Assembly: GCF_016862375.1 (NCBI RefSeq)
Contig: NZ_BOMV01000065.1
Location: 1-64,000, forward strand
Source of the DNA: Paractinoplanes rishiriensis
GTDB taxonomy: Bacteria; Actinomycetota; Actinomycetes; Mycobacteriales; Micromonosporaceae
DNA: 64,000 bases
Reading direction: 5' to 3'
A model generated the notes under the pieces. The model made no database searches, was not told the DNA's origin, and worked only from the letters and a program-made list of their open reading frames with translations. Within the stretch, counting starts at the first letter, position 1, and the number at the start of each line of letters is the position of its first letter. The translations under genes and the position numbers were made by a program. Of the stretch, positions 26,201-35,406 are shown piece after piece.

Positions 26201-26249
26201 CGGAGGCGGCCTCGGCTGCATCCCCGGAAACTTCTGCGTGGATCGGGGG

Positions 26250-26657
26250 TCAAGGGATGGGGGACAGGCGGCGTAGGGCTGCGGTGGTGGGGTGGAAGCC
26301 GCAGGTCTGTTCGTAGAACGGGGTGAGGTGGGGTTCGTAGTCGACGTGCAGCCAGTCGCAGCCTGCCTTTCTGGCCTCCGTGGTGGCCGCCTCGACCAGG
26401 GCGGCGCCGATGCGCTGGTGCTGCCACGCGGGGTGCACTGCGGTGTCCAGCAGGAAGGCGTGGTGCCCGCCGTCCCAGGCGACCTGGACGAAACCGATCA
26501 GGTCCGGGCCGTGGAAAGCGCCTATCCAGGTCAGCGCGTGGTGTTCCAGCTGGCGGGCCCAGGGGCGTACGGTGCCCGGGGTTTTGAATGCGGTGTTGTG
26601 CAACTCGCTCAGCTGGGCGTCGTCGATCGGGAAACGGACTCTCAGCCGCACGGACAT
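26250..26657 (-). CDS. GNAT-family N-acetyltransferase
   Basis: A 135-residue acetyltransferase. The acetyl-CoA motif is AVHPAWQHQRIGAALVEAAT, and the last strands read WLHVDYEPHLTPFYEQTCGFHPTTAA, a common phrase in actinobacterial GNATs. The start at 26657 is a best guess because no strong ribosome site is visible. The 140 bp upstream on the same strand, in another frame, spell the protein-like CREIADLVAADGPDRVAFWQ, perhaps a gene remnant. Confidence 0.78.
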   Translation of the reverse strand: MSVRLRVRFPIDDAQLSELHNTAFKTPGTVRPWARQLEHHALTWIGAFHGPDLIGFVQVAWDGGHHAFLLDTAVHPAWQHQRIGAALVEAATTEARKAGCDWLHVDYEPHLTPFYEQTCGFHPTTAALRRLSPIP

Positions 26658-26800
26658 GGCGACTTCTGCCAGGTTCGGGTCACTTCGGTGCGGTGTTGCC
26701 AGAAGGCCACACGGTCGGGGCCGTCCGCTGCCACCAGGTCGGCGATCTCGCGGCAGCGGGTGACGCGGCGTGGCCGGCGTCGAGGAACAAAGCCGCACGG

Positions 26801-28894
26801 TCAACAGGGGCGGAGTTCCAGCAGGGCGATCCCGGGATTGGGCAGGTGCAGCACGACATCCTCGCCGGGCAGGACGGCGCGGGGCGGCTCGGCCTCGGCG
26901 AGAACGTCGGCCGCGGTGAGCTCGTCCCACTCGGCCTCCGACGGCCAATCACGGTCGGCGGGCCAGCGGGCGGCCACGTTCCCGTGTTCGGCGTCTACCC
27001 GCCACACGCGCAGGATGTGCGCGGCGGTCAGGTCAGTCTGCAGGCGCACCCGGCGGTCCAGTTCGCTCGCGCCGGCCACGCGGCCGTGGTCGAGGGTGCC
27101 GTTCCACACGAGAACGGCCTGGGTGCCGTCGGGGTGGCGGGACGCCCATGCCTGCACCAGACTACCCGCACCGTCGCCGGTCAGGGTCGCGGGCAGTTCG
27201 GTCTCGCCGAGGCGCTGCGCCAGCCACAGTGCCCAGAACTTCGGTTTCGCCAGGTTGCCGACGGTGAGCAGGCCGAAGCCGCCGTGCAGCAGCCGCGGCG
27301 GGCGGCCCAGCTCCTCGAAGTGGTCGGACGCCACCCAGGGGGCCAGTGCGTCCAGGCGGCCGGCCGCCGAGCGCATCCCGGAGAGCAGGAACGTGGCGGC
27401 GAAGACGCTGTCGTTTACCGTGCTGCCGTGGGTGGCGGTGACGCCCCACTCGGTCCACAGGATCGGTCGTCCGCCGGCCCAGGGGCGCAGGTCGAGCGGC
27501 AGGGTGCCGTAGACGTGGGTGGACAGGAAGTCGACCGGGGCGTCCACCTGGAGCTGGTCGTCGATCCAGCCGACCGCGGCCGTCGCGGGCCCGCCGACCA
27601 GCAGGGCGGGGTCGACCGCCTTGACGGCGCGGGCGGTCTCCTCGTAGAGACGCCAGTACTCGGCCGGCGTCCCGGACCAGAACACCGAGAGGTTGGCCTC
27701 GTTCCACACCTCGAATCGCCAGCTTTCCCGCAGTTCCTCCAGGCCGTAGCGGTCGGCGAGGTGCTGGGTGAACGCGCGGACCAGGTCCGCCCAGCGGGCC
27801 CAGTCCTTCGGGGGCGAGATAATTCCGCGGTACGTGAAAACGGTGCGCGACGGATCGGCGGCCAGATCGCGCGGCATGTAGCCGAATTCGACGACCGGCA
27901 CCATGCCGAGCTCCCGGATGGTGTCGTAGACGCGGTCGACGGTGGTGAAGTCGTGGCCGGGCTCGCCGTTCACCTCCCGGTAGACGCCCAGGTCGTCGCA
28001 GAGGATGCCGTGCGCCCGCGCCGACCGCACGCCCAACTCGTCATGAACCCGCCTTAGTGCCTCCCGCAGCTCGTCGCCGATCACCCGGCCGCCGGTCCGG
28101 TCGGCGGAGAGGAGATGGCTGAGGTGTTCGGAACCCACCATGTCCTGCCAAACCCGATGGAGAGGTACGCCTTCCGCCGCGGCGGTGACGGAAATGTCCA
28201 CGATGGGCGGGGCAGGGTCTGTGGACAAGGGTGGCGTTGTGGACAACGGGTCGAGGGCCGGCCCGGGGTGCAACGATGTCCGGGACGCGGGCAGATCCGG
28301 CGCAGCGTCAGAGGGAGACTCCGGATGAATTGGCTGAGTGGCGAAAGGAGGTGCGGGATGGTGCGGGATGGAATTTCCGGGTGATGCCGGGCCGGGCGGC
28401 CAGGCGGTGGGCGGCGACGTCGGCTCCGTCGCGGCCGGTCGGGACAGCGGGCCGATCGCCACGACGGTCTGCAAGGCGGCCACCGCATACCAGCCGCCGC
28501 GGCCCGGGGTGGTGTCGGCATACGGGCCGTGCGGGACGGCCAGCACGTCCCCGCCGCCGTGGTCGACGACGGTGAAGGGGCCGTGTTCGGTGGGGGCGCG
28601 GTGCACGGCGTAGCCGATGGCGCCGGGGACCGGATCCCACCGGAGCGTGACCTGGCCGCGGCCCCGCACCGCGGTCAGGCCGCCCGGGGCCGGCAGGTCG
28701 GCGCGCACAGGTTCGCCGGCGGCGCGGTCCTGGGCGCCACCGCCGCCCATGAGGGCGGCCCAGTCCGCTCGCGCCTGACCCTCAGCGCCGCCCGGGCTGA
28801 GCCGGCCGCCCGGGCCGCCCGGGTCACCTGGGCTGGGCTGACCGGGCTGGCTGGGCCGACCGGGCTGGCTGGGCTGCTTGTCCTCGGAGGTCAC
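26801..28894 (-). CDS. GH39-type glycoside hydrolase (beta-xylosidase-like) with FN3 domain
   Basis: A 697-residue enzyme. The N-terminal 50 residues are Pro/Gly-rich, residues 68-165 look like a fibronectin type III domain (LTAVRGRGQVTLRWDPV), and a Pro/Ser linker follows. The GH39 barrel then contains the acid/base site RFEVWNEANLSVFWSG and the nucleophile site PILWTEWGVTATHG. GH39 enzymes release xylose, iduronate or related sugars; the real substrate is open. There is no signal peptide, so it probably acts in the cytoplasm on imported oligosaccharides. It overlaps the upstream glycoamylase-like gene by 4 bp. Confidence 0.83.
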   Translation of the reverse strand: MTSEDKQPSQPGRPSQPGQPSPGDPGGPGGRLSPGGAEGQARADWAALMGGGGAQDRAAGEPVRADLPAPGGLTAVRGRGQVTLRWDPVPGAIGYAVHRAPTEHGPFTVVDHGGGDVLAVPHGPYADTTPGRGGWYAVAALQTVVAIGPLSRPAATEPTSPPTAWPPGPASPGNSIPHHPAPPFATQPIHPESPSDAAPDLPASRTSLHPGPALDPLSTTPPLSTDPAPPIVDISVTAAAEGVPLHRVWQDMVGSEHLSHLLSADRTGGRVIGDELREALRRVHDELGVRSARAHGILCDDLGVYREVNGEPGHDFTTVDRVYDTIRELGMVPVVEFGYMPRDLAADPSRTVFTYRGIISPPKDWARWADLVRAFTQHLADRYGLEELRESWRFEVWNEANLSVFWSGTPAEYWRLYEETARAVKAVDPALLVGGPATAAVGWIDDQLQVDAPVDFLSTHVYGTLPLDLRPWAGGRPILWTEWGVTATHGSTVNDSVFAATFLLSGMRSAAGRLDALAPWVASDHFEELGRPPRLLHGGFGLLTVGNLAKPKFWALWLAQRLGETELPATLTGDGAGSLVQAWASRHPDGTQAVLVWNGTLDHGRVAGASELDRRVRLQTDLTAAHILRVWRVDAEHGNVAARWPADRDWPSEAEWDELTAADVLAEAEPPRAVLPGEDVVLHLPNPGIALLELRPC

Positions 28895-30399
28895 CGCCCG
28901 TCACCGCCCCGCAACTGGGGCAACGGCTGGCCGGCCGGGACGTTGAACGTCTCCTGGGCCAGCAGCGGGCGGATGGCGCGCTCGAACGCCGGGGTCACGA
29001 AGGACTTGCGGAGCACGTCGCGGCCCAGGGCGCCCATGATCATGGACTGGTCTAGGGAGAGGTAGCGTTTGGCTACCGTTCCGGAGCGGACGGCCACGGC
29101 GTCGTAGAAGCCGCCGGGGCCGTAGGCGTCGAAGTTCTTCCGGAGCCTCGCCAGGCCGTCCAGGACGGGGCGGCGCGCGTACGGCAGGGCCAGGAACATC
29201 GCGTGCGGGGTCACCACGCCGTCGCCGTAGACGGCGGGCGGACCGGGTGGGCGGCAGTCGCCGAAGCCGGCGTCGTAGCGGCCGCCCTCTACGTCGGACG
29301 GGTAGCCGTTGGTGTCCATGCCCATCGCGTCGACGCCGTAGACGGCGTAGCCGCCGAACGGGTTCGAGGCCGGGGAGAAGCCCCAGTAGCCGTAGCCGGC
29401 GTCGTTCAGGCCGTGTTCGATCTGGGCGGCCACGGTCGCGGGGTGGTTGCGGCCCCAGCTTCGGGGGCCCCACGCCGCCTCGGGGACGAACAGGTCGGGC
29501 ATCAGGGCCTCGAACATGTCGCCGCCCCAGCTCGGCACGAAGCGGATGCCCCGGTAGGTGTAGGAGCCCTCGTACACCGAAACGCCCAGGTGCGTCGCCT
29601 GGAAGCCCTGCGGCCGCATCTCCTGCCAGGCGTAGTCGCAGCTGTCGGGCAGGGTGCGCATGGTGGCGAAGTACGCGGACGGCGGGATCTGGCCGGTGCC
29701 GATGCCCAGGTAGGTGGCGATGCGCGGCTCGGTCACCGTGATGTCGTAGTGGTTGCAGGTGAACCAGACGCCGTTCTGCGGGACCGAGCAGGTGTTCGGT
29801 GGCTCCGAGTCCCAGAAGCCGCCGCGGATCAGGCCGCTGGTGCCGGACGGGGTGGTCGCGGACGGGTTGTAGTAGAAGCCGAAGTTCATCGCGGCCAGGA
29901 TCCGGCCGGCCTCGGGGCGCAGCTGCGGGATCGCGCCCATCACCACCCGCAGGCCGGCCGCCAGCCAGCCGTTGTCGACACTGGACAGGAACGGGGTCAC
30001 CGTCGAGCCGTCGTCGGGGAACGTGGTGATCACCGAGCCGTCGCGCGGGTCGTACCAGTTGTAGAACATGCCCGACGCGTCGTGGTGGTCGAGGCGGGCC
30101 AGGGTGTCCAAGGTCTGCGAGACCCGCCGGACCAACTCGGGCCGGGACAGCAGACCGAGGTCGTGGGCCACCACCGCCGACCACATGTAGCCGCCGATGT
30201 TGGTCGGCGATGTATAGGGAGACTTGACGGATAAGTCGCCTGAAACATTGTCTGCCACCAGGCCCGTTGCCGGGGACGTCATGGCGACCAGGGAACGCCA
30301 GGTGTCGCGGGCGTAGGAGGGCCCGCCGGCAACGGCCGCACCGGCAGAGGACAAAACCAGGGTCAAGGACAGCAGGGGCACGAGCAGACGTCTCACCAC
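28891..30399 (-). CDS. Secreted glycoamylase-like hydrolase (PF10091 / GH144-like)
   Basis: A 502-residue exported enzyme with a signal peptide of about 24 residues (LLVPLLSLTLVLSSAGAAVAG). The alpha/alpha-barrel phrases are typical of the Glycoamylase domain: TSPTNIGGYMWSAVVAHDLG, NWYDPRDGS, SVDNGWLAAGL and SWGGDMFEALMPDLFVPEAAWG. Characterised members of this fold in GH144 are endo-beta-1,2-glucanases. With the adjacent importer and cytoplasmic GH39, a secreted depolymerase - uptake - intracellular hydrolysis route is likely. The exact polymer is inferred, not shown. Confidence 0.78.
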   Translation of the reverse strand: MVRRLLVPLLSLTLVLSSAGAAVAGGPSYARDTWRSLVAMTSPATGLVADNVSGDLSVKSPYTSPTNIGGYMWSAVVAHDLGLLSRPELVRRVSQTLDTLARLDHHDASGMFYNWYDPRDGSVITTFPDDGSTVTPFLSSVDNGWLAAGLRVVMGAIPQLRPEAGRILAAMNFGFYYNPSATTPSGTSGLIRGGFWDSEPPNTCSVPQNGVWFTCNHYDITVTEPRIATYLGIGTGQIPPSAYFATMRTLPDSCDYAWQEMRPQGFQATHLGVSVYEGSYTYRGIRFVPSWGGDMFEALMPDLFVPEAAWGPRSWGRNHPATVAAQIEHGLNDAGYGYWGFSPASNPFGGYAVYGVDAMGMDTNGYPSDVEGGRYDAGFGDCRPPGPPAVYGDGVVTPHAMFLALPYARRPVLDGLARLRKNFDAYGPGGFYDAVAVRSGTVAKRYLSLDQSMIMGALGRDVLRKSFVTPAFERAIRPLLAQETFNVPAGQPLPQLRGGDGR

Positions 30400-30406
30400 G
30401 ATCTCC

Positions 30407-31234
30407 TCACTTCAGGCCGGTCGTCGCTATCCCGCGCAGGATGTGCCGCTGCAGCACCAGGAAGACGATCAGGACGGGCAGCACCACCACGACCGCGCCC
30501 GCCAGCAGCAGGCCGAAGTAGATGCGGTTCTGCCCGATGCTGTAGAGCGCGAGCGCGACCGGAAGCGTGTACTTGTCGTCGGTGGTGGCCACGACCAGCG
30601 GCCACAGGAAGTTGTTCCACGAGCTCAGGAACGTCAGGATGCCCAGCGTGGCCAGGGCGGGGCGGCACAGCGGCAGCACCACCCGGAAGAAGATCCGCCA
30701 CTCGCCGGCGCCGTCGACCCGGGCCGCCTCGATCAGGTCGTCGGGGATCGAGAGCAGGAACTGGCGCATCAGGAACACGCCGAACGGGCCGGCCAGGAAG
30801 GGCAACACCAGGCCCGCGTACGTGTTCGCCAGGCCCAGGTTGCTGACCAGCACGAACTGCGGCACGAACGTCACCATGCCGGGCACCATCAGCATGCCCA
30901 GGACGGTCAGGAACAGGGCCCGGCTGCCCGGGAAGTTCAGCTTCGCCAGGGCGTAGCCGAGCAGCGAGCAGAACAGCAGGTTGCCGGCCGTCACCAGCAC
31001 CGCCACGAGCGCCGAGTTCGCGAAGTACTGCGGGAAGTCCAGCCGGGCGAACAGGTCCCGGTAGTTGTCCAGCGTGAACGTGTGCGGCCACCAGGTCGGC
31101 GGCACCGCGCGGATCTCGGCCTCCGGCTTCAGCGAGGACAGCGCCATCCAGAGGAACGGGCCCACCACCACGAGCAGGCCGGCCACCAGGATCGCGTACA
31201 GGACGAGCTGAGCGATGCGGTCACGCCTTGTCAT
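30407..31234 (-). CDS. ABC sugar transporter permease (MalG-like)
   Basis: A 275-residue inner-membrane permease with six hydrophobic segments and the EAA loop EAARVDGAGEWRIFFRVVLP that docks the ATPase. The MalG-like features are the N-terminal LSSLKPEAEI and the long periplasmic loop before the third helix. It overlaps the MalF-like permease by 14 bp. No ATPase gene is in the operon; such importers commonly share a MsiK-type ATPase encoded elsewhere. Confidence 0.88.
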   Translation of the reverse strand: MTRRDRIAQLVLYAILVAGLLVVVGPFLWMALSSLKPEAEIRAVPPTWWPHTFTLDNYRDLFARLDFPQYFANSALVAVLVTAGNLLFCSLLGYALAKLNFPGSRALFLTVLGMLMVPGMVTFVPQFVLVSNLGLANTYAGLVLPFLAGPFGVFLMRQFLLSIPDDLIEAARVDGAGEWRIFFRVVLPLCRPALATLGILTFLSSWNNFLWPLVVATTDDKYTLPVALALYSIGQNRIYFGLLLAGAVVVVLPVLIVFLVLQRHILRGIATTGLK

Positions 31235-32108
31235 CGCGCGCCCCCAGCAGCCGGAACTGGAGCACGGACAACGCCACGATCGCCACGAAGAGCACGTACG
31301 AGGCGGCCGCCGCGTAGCCGTAGTTGCCGAACCCGAACTGGTTGTAGATGTGGTACGACACGGACAGGGTCGACGACAGCGGCCCGCCCTGCGTCATCAC
31401 CAGCGGCTCCTCGAACAGCTGGAGATAACCGATGCCGGTGATCACCGCCCCGAACAGCAGCACCGGCCGCATCAACGGCAGCGTCAAACGCCGGAACTGC
31501 TGCCACCGGCCGGCACCGTCGAGCGTGGCCGCCTCGTACAGCTCAAGGGGGATGGCCTGCAATGCAGCCAGAAATATGATCATGAGGGAACCGAAGTTGC
31601 GCCAGGTCGCCATGACCGTGATCGAGCCGAGCGAGGTGCTCGTGTCGCCCAGCCAGTTCGGGCCGTCCACGCCGACCAGGGACAGCAGGTTGTCGACCAG
31701 GCCGGCCTCCGGGTCGAGCAGGAAGCGCCACACCACCGCGATGGCCACGATGCTGGTGACCACCGGGAGGTAGAAGCCGACCCGGAACAGTGCCCGCAAC
31801 CGGATCAGCCCCGAGTTCAGCGCGTTCGCCGCGGCGAGTGCCACCACGATGGTGAGCGGCACCCCGAACACCACGAAGATCAGCGTGTTGACCGCGGCCT
31901 TGCGGAACAGGGCGTCGCCGAACAGCCGGGTGTAGTTGTCCAGGCCGACGAAGTTGACCGCGAACGGGTTGCGCAGGTCGGTGGCGCGCAGGTCGGTCAC
32001 GCTCATCAGCAGCGACGCCACCACCGGCAGCAGCGCGAACACCAGGAACAACACGGTGAACGGGGCCGCGAACGACCAGCCGGTGACCGCCCGCCGCCAC
32101 CGGTTCAC
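31221..32108 (-). CDS. ABC sugar transporter permease (MalF/LacF-like)
   Basis: A 295-residue permease, partner of the MalG-like protein. Six membrane helices start with AAPFTVLFLVFALLPVVASL. The EAA loop is YEAATLDGAGRWQQFRRLTLP. A GTG at 32108 was chosen, one base beyond the binding-protein stop; an upstream in-frame start would add an Arg/Pro/Ser leader that overlaps the previous gene. Spacing shows one transcript with the binding protein. Confidence 0.88.
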   Translation of the reverse strand: MNRWRRAVTGWSFAAPFTVLFLVFALLPVVASLLMSVTDLRATDLRNPFAVNFVGLDNYTRLFGDALFRKAAVNTLIFVVFGVPLTIVVALAAANALNSGLIRLRALFRVGFYLPVVTSIVAIAVVWRFLLDPEAGLVDNLLSLVGVDGPNWLGDTSTSLGSITVMATWRNFGSLMIIFLAALQAIPLELYEAATLDGAGRWQQFRRLTLPLMRPVLLFGAVITGIGYLQLFEEPLVMTQGGPLSSTLSVSYHIYNQFGFGNYGYAAAASYVLFVAIVALSVLQFRLLGARDDKA

Positions 32109-32109
32109 C

Positions 32110-33357
32110 TCAGGCCCCGGTCCCGATGGCCGTGGCCTGCTGCTGGATCGCCTTGAGCGCGGCGGCCGGGTCGGCACCGCCCACGCAGACCTTCTCCACC
32201 TCGACGTCGAACGCCGCCGCCACCTGGTCCCAGGTCGGGAACGCCGGCGGCGCCTTGGCCGACTTGAGCTGCTCGCCGAACACCTTGAGCATCGGGTCGC
32301 CGGTCAGCGCCGGGTCCTGCCACGCGGACTGCACGGCCGGCAGGTCGCTGACCGTCTGGTACCACTTCACCTGCACGTCCGGCTTGCTGAGCCAGGCCAG
32401 GAACTTCCAGGCGGCGTCGCGGTTCTTCGCGTCCTTGAAGACCGCGATGTTGCTGCCGCCGATGAACGAGGTGGACGACTTGCCGACCGGCATCGGCGCG
32501 ACCGCGTACGTGCCCTCCCCGCCCTGCTCGTTGATGATGCCGACGTGCCAGGGCCCGGACATGAACGCGCCGATCTCGCCCTTGACGAAGGCCGGCTCGA
32601 GCGCGCCCTGCGCCAGGTTCGCCGGCGCCAGTTGTTCCTTGAAGAAGGACTGGTAGTAGGTCAGCGCCTCGGCCATGGCCGGGGTGTCGAACGTGTACTG
32701 CCTGCCGTCGGTGATCTCGGCGCCGTTGGACCAGCCGAACGGCAGCACCGACTGCCAGCTGCCGGTCTTGCCGGGCTGGATGTTCAGGCCCCATTTCGCG
32801 CCGGCCTTCGACTTCATCGCCGCGGCCATCGCGTGCAGGTCGGCCCACGTCTTCGGCCCGTCCGGGAAGCCGGCCTTGGCGGCCAGGTCCGTGCGGTAGA
32901 AGATGCCGCGGGTCTCGACATACCAGGGGACGCCGTACGACGTGCCGTCCACCACGGTCGTGTCCCAGGCGCCCGGGAAGTAGGTGTCCTTCGGGAACAG
33001 GTCGGCCGGGGTCGGGTCGAGCGCGCCGGTCTTGGCCAGCCCGCCCTGCATGGTGGTGCCGATCATCGACACGTCCGGGGTCTGCTTCGCCGCGATCGCA
33101 CCGGTGAGCTTCTGGGTGGCCGCGTCCCACGGCACCGGCGTCACGGTGACCTTGGCGTCCGGGTTCTCCGCGGTGAACGCCTTGGCGAACTCGCCGAGCT
33201 TCTCGCCCTCGGTGCCCATCGCCCACACGGTGATCTCGCCGGTGGCCTTGCCTTCGCCGACCGCCTTGGCGGTGTCGGAGTTGCCGCCGGTGTCGCGGCC
33301 GCAGCCGCCCAGTGCCAGCGCCGCACACGCGGCGACGGCGATCATTCGCTTTCTCAT
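32110..33357 (-). CDS. ABC sugar-binding lipoprotein (family 1)
   Basis: A 415-residue extracellular binding protein. The lipoprotein signal MRKRMIAVAACAALALGGCG carries the lipobox LGGC, so the mature protein starts at Cys19 and is lipid-anchored. Family 1 solute-binding features are present (GEITVWAMGTEGEKLGEFAK, the late TSFIGGSNIAVFKDAKN). It overlaps the lacI stop by 4 bp. The ligand is probably an oligosaccharide released by the GH144-like enzyme. Confidence 0.9.
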   Translation of the reverse strand: MRKRMIAVAACAALALGGCGRDTGGNSDTAKAVGEGKATGEITVWAMGTEGEKLGEFAKAFTAENPDAKVTVTPVPWDAATQKLTGAIAAKQTPDVSMIGTTMQGGLAKTGALDPTPADLFPKDTYFPGAWDTTVVDGTSYGVPWYVETRGIFYRTDLAAKAGFPDGPKTWADLHAMAAAMKSKAGAKWGLNIQPGKTGSWQSVLPFGWSNGAEITDGRQYTFDTPAMAEALTYYQSFFKEQLAPANLAQGALEPAFVKGEIGAFMSGPWHVGIINEQGGEGTYAVAPMPVGKSSTSFIGGSNIAVFKDAKNRDAAWKFLAWLSKPDVQVKWYQTVSDLPAVQSAWQDPALTGDPMLKVFGEQLKSAKAPPAFPTWDQVAAAFDVEVEKVCVGGADPAAALKAIQQQATAIGTGA

Positions 33358-34352
33358 GTCGCAACCTCCTCCGGGGGGTGGGAGCCGCAGCTGCGTCGCA
33401 CGACCAGCTGGGTGGGCAGGATCCGCCGTTTCGCGCCGGCGCCGGGCTGGGTGATCCGCCGGTGGAGCCAGCGCGCGGCGGTCGCGCCGAGTTCACGCAT
33501 GGGTTGGCGGACGGTGGTCAGCCCGGCGAACCGGGCCGCGAGCAGGTCGTCCCAGCCGGTCACGGCCAGGTCCTCGGGCACCCGGCGACCGGCCCGCTCG
33601 GCAGCCAGCAGCACACCCAGCGCGATCTCGTCGTTCGCGCAGACCACAGCGTCCGCGTCCCCGATGTCCGCGGCTTCGCCAACTTCAAGATCAAAACCAG
33701 GCAGGGGTACGAGGTGAGCGCGCGCGACGCCCGCCGCGGTCAACCCGGCCTGCACCCCCGCGTAGCGACCCGCGATGTCCGGCGCGCTGCCCGGGTCGCC
33801 GAGGAACACGAACTTCCGGTGCCCGTGCGCGACCAGATGCCCGGCCAGTTCCCGGGCGGTCCGGGTGTTCTGCGCCCGCACCGTGTCCACCCCCGGCACC
33901 GGGTCGCGGGCCAGCAGCACCAGCGGCAACCCGGTGGCCTGCAGTTCGTCGACGACGTCGTCGCCGACGGTCTGCCCCATCACGGTCAGCCCGTCGACCC
34001 GGCCGGCCAGGTCGCGCACGGCCTGCTCGGCGTCCGGCCGCCCGTTGGTCGCCAGGATCAGCACCGAACTGCCGAACCCGGCGGCCGCCGCCTCGTACCC
34101 GAGCACCACCTCGGCGTAGTACGGCCCGACCAGGTCCGGAAACACGATCCCGTTGGCCGCGTGCCGACCCTCGGCCAGCGACCGGGCCGGCCGGCTGGGC
34201 GTGAACCGCAGCTCCCGGGCGGCCGCCAGCACCCGTTCCCGGGTCGCCTGAGTGACCAGATCGGAGTCCCGCAGAGCCCGCGAGACCGTGGCGATGGAGA
34301 CGCCCGCGAGCTGGGCCACCTGGTAGATGGTGGCCCTTGAAAGCGCTTTCAT
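33354..34352 (-). CDS. LacI-family regulator of the glycoside-hydrolase/ABC operon
   Basis: A 332-residue repressor. Helix-turn-helix: TIYQVAQLAGVSIATVSRAL, with the hinge RPARSLAEGR; the rest is the periplasmic-binding-protein-like effector domain (VCANDEIALGVLLAAERAG, VTGWDDLLAARF). It is the first gene of a six-gene operon. ATG codons at 34352 and 34358 are both possible. The perfect palindrome TGAAAGCGCTTTCA covers the 34352 start, so the protein would block its own initiation region when no sugar is present. Confidence 0.88.
   Translation of the reverse strand: MKALSRATIYQVAQLAGVSIATVSRALRDSDLVTQATRERVLAAARELRFTPSRPARSLAEGRHAANGIVFPDLVGPYYAEVVLGYEAAAAGFGSSVLILATNGRPDAEQAVRDLAGRVDGLTVMGQTVGDDVVDELQATGLPLVLLARDPVPGVDTVRAQNTRTARELAGHLVAHGHRKFVFLGDPGSAPDIAGRYAGVQAGLTAAGVARAHLVPLPGFDLEVGEAADIGDADAVVCANDEIALGVLLAAERAGRRVPEDLAVTGWDDLLAARFAGLTTVRQPMRELGATAARWLHRRITQPGAGAKRRILPTQLVVRRSCGSHPPEEVAT
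34338..34351. promoter_or_regulatory. LacI-type operator overlapping the lacI start codon
   Basis: TGAAAGCGCTTTCA, a perfect 14-bp palindrome with the central CG typical of LacI/GalR operators (compare CebR sites with AGCGCT cores). It overlaps the start codon and the first codons of the regulator gene. Confidence 0.75.
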
Positions 34353-34524
34353 CGCCATCGGCGGACCGTAACCCGGCCGTCATGGCCCCGAAACTCGGCA
34401 GCCGGGCGGGTGCATCATGAGCCACTTCCGCCAAAGTGTTCATGGCCGACAGCTGAGCTGTGCTTAACAATCATCGAGAAAAACTAAATGGACCTTATGG
34501 GTGTGCTTGCCGCACTGTGAGCAC

Positions 34525-35382
34525 ATGCTTCTGACCGGCTTATTCGTTCCGATGATCACACCGTTCGACGCCAGCGGAGCCGTTGCCTTCTCCGCGCTCG
34601 AAGCGCTCGCCCGCGACACCCTCGGGGCCGGCGCCACCGGGCTGGTCGCCCTCGGCACCACCGCCGAGCCGTCCGCGCTCTCCGCCGGGGAGCGGCGCGA
34701 CGTGCTCGACCTGCTCGCCGCGGTGTGCCGGGAGTGGCAGGCGCCGCTGATCGTCGGCGCGAACGACCCCGACCAGCTGCGCATCCTCGCCGACCGGCCG
34801 GCCGTGGTGGCCGCGCTCAGCCTGGTCCCGCCGTTCCTGCGCCCCGGCGAGGAGGGTGTGCTGGCGCATTTCGCCGCGCTCGCCGCCGCCAGCCCGGTGC
34901 CGCTGGTCGCGTACCACGTGCCCTATCGCACTGCCCAGCCGATGTCGGCGGCCGCGCTGCGCCGGCTGGCCGCGATCGACGGCGTGGCCGGCATCAAGCT
35001 GTCGGCGGGCGGCATCGACGCCGACGTGATCGACCTGATGGCCGACGTGCCGCCGGGCTTCGCCGTGCTTGGCGGCGACGACGTGGTGATCTCGCCGCTG
35101 CTGGCCCTCGGCGCGGCCGGTGCGGTGCTGGCCTCCGCGCACGTGTGCACCGCCGACTTCGCCGCCCTGATCGAGGCCTGGCGGGCCGGCGACGTCGCGA
35201 CGGCCCGGCCGCTGGGCCATCGGCTGGCGCGGTTGTCCGCGGCCCTGTTCGCCGGGCCCAACCCCACCGTCATCAAGGGCGTGCTGGCCGCGCGGGGCCG
35301 GATACCCACCGCCGCGGTCCGGCTTCCGCTGCTGCCGGCCGGTCCGGGCGCCATCGATGCAGGACTGATGCAGATGCGGTGA
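34525..35382 (+). CDS. Dihydrodipicolinate synthase/NAL-family aldolase
   Basis: A 285-residue class I aldolase barrel. The carboxylate-binding loop is GTTAEPSALS, the catalytic tyrosine lies in YHVPYRTA and the Schiff-base lysine in GIKLSAGGID. Active-site residues are complete, but the loop has AEP instead of the GES/GET of true DapA, so a sugar-acid aldolase or lyase is equally likely. It is divergent from the lacI sugar operon, which favours that reading. An ATG at 34525 was chosen by alignment to the family N-terminus (GLFVPMITPFD). Confidence 0.8.
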   Translation: MLLTGLFVPMITPFDASGAVAFSALEALARDTLGAGATGLVALGTTAEPSALSAGERRDVLDLLAAVCREWQAPLIVGANDPDQLRILADRPAVVAALSLVPPFLRPGEEGVLAHFAALAAASPVPLVAYHVPYRTAQPMSAAALRRLAAIDGVAGIKLSAGGIDADVIDLMADVPPGFAVLGGDDVVISPLLALGAAGAVLASAHVCTADFAALIEAWRAGDVATARPLGHRLARLSAALFAGPNPTVIKGVLAARGRIPTAAVRLPLLPAGPGAIDAGLMQMR

Positions 35383-35406
35383 AGGCGACCCCGCACGCTG
35401 CGGCCC

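Noticed and set aside
26658..26800. A further small gene between the GNAT and GH39 genes
   Set aside because: One frame reads protein-like (CREIADLVAADGPDRVAFWQ), but there is no start, stop order or domain; noted only as a possible remnant.
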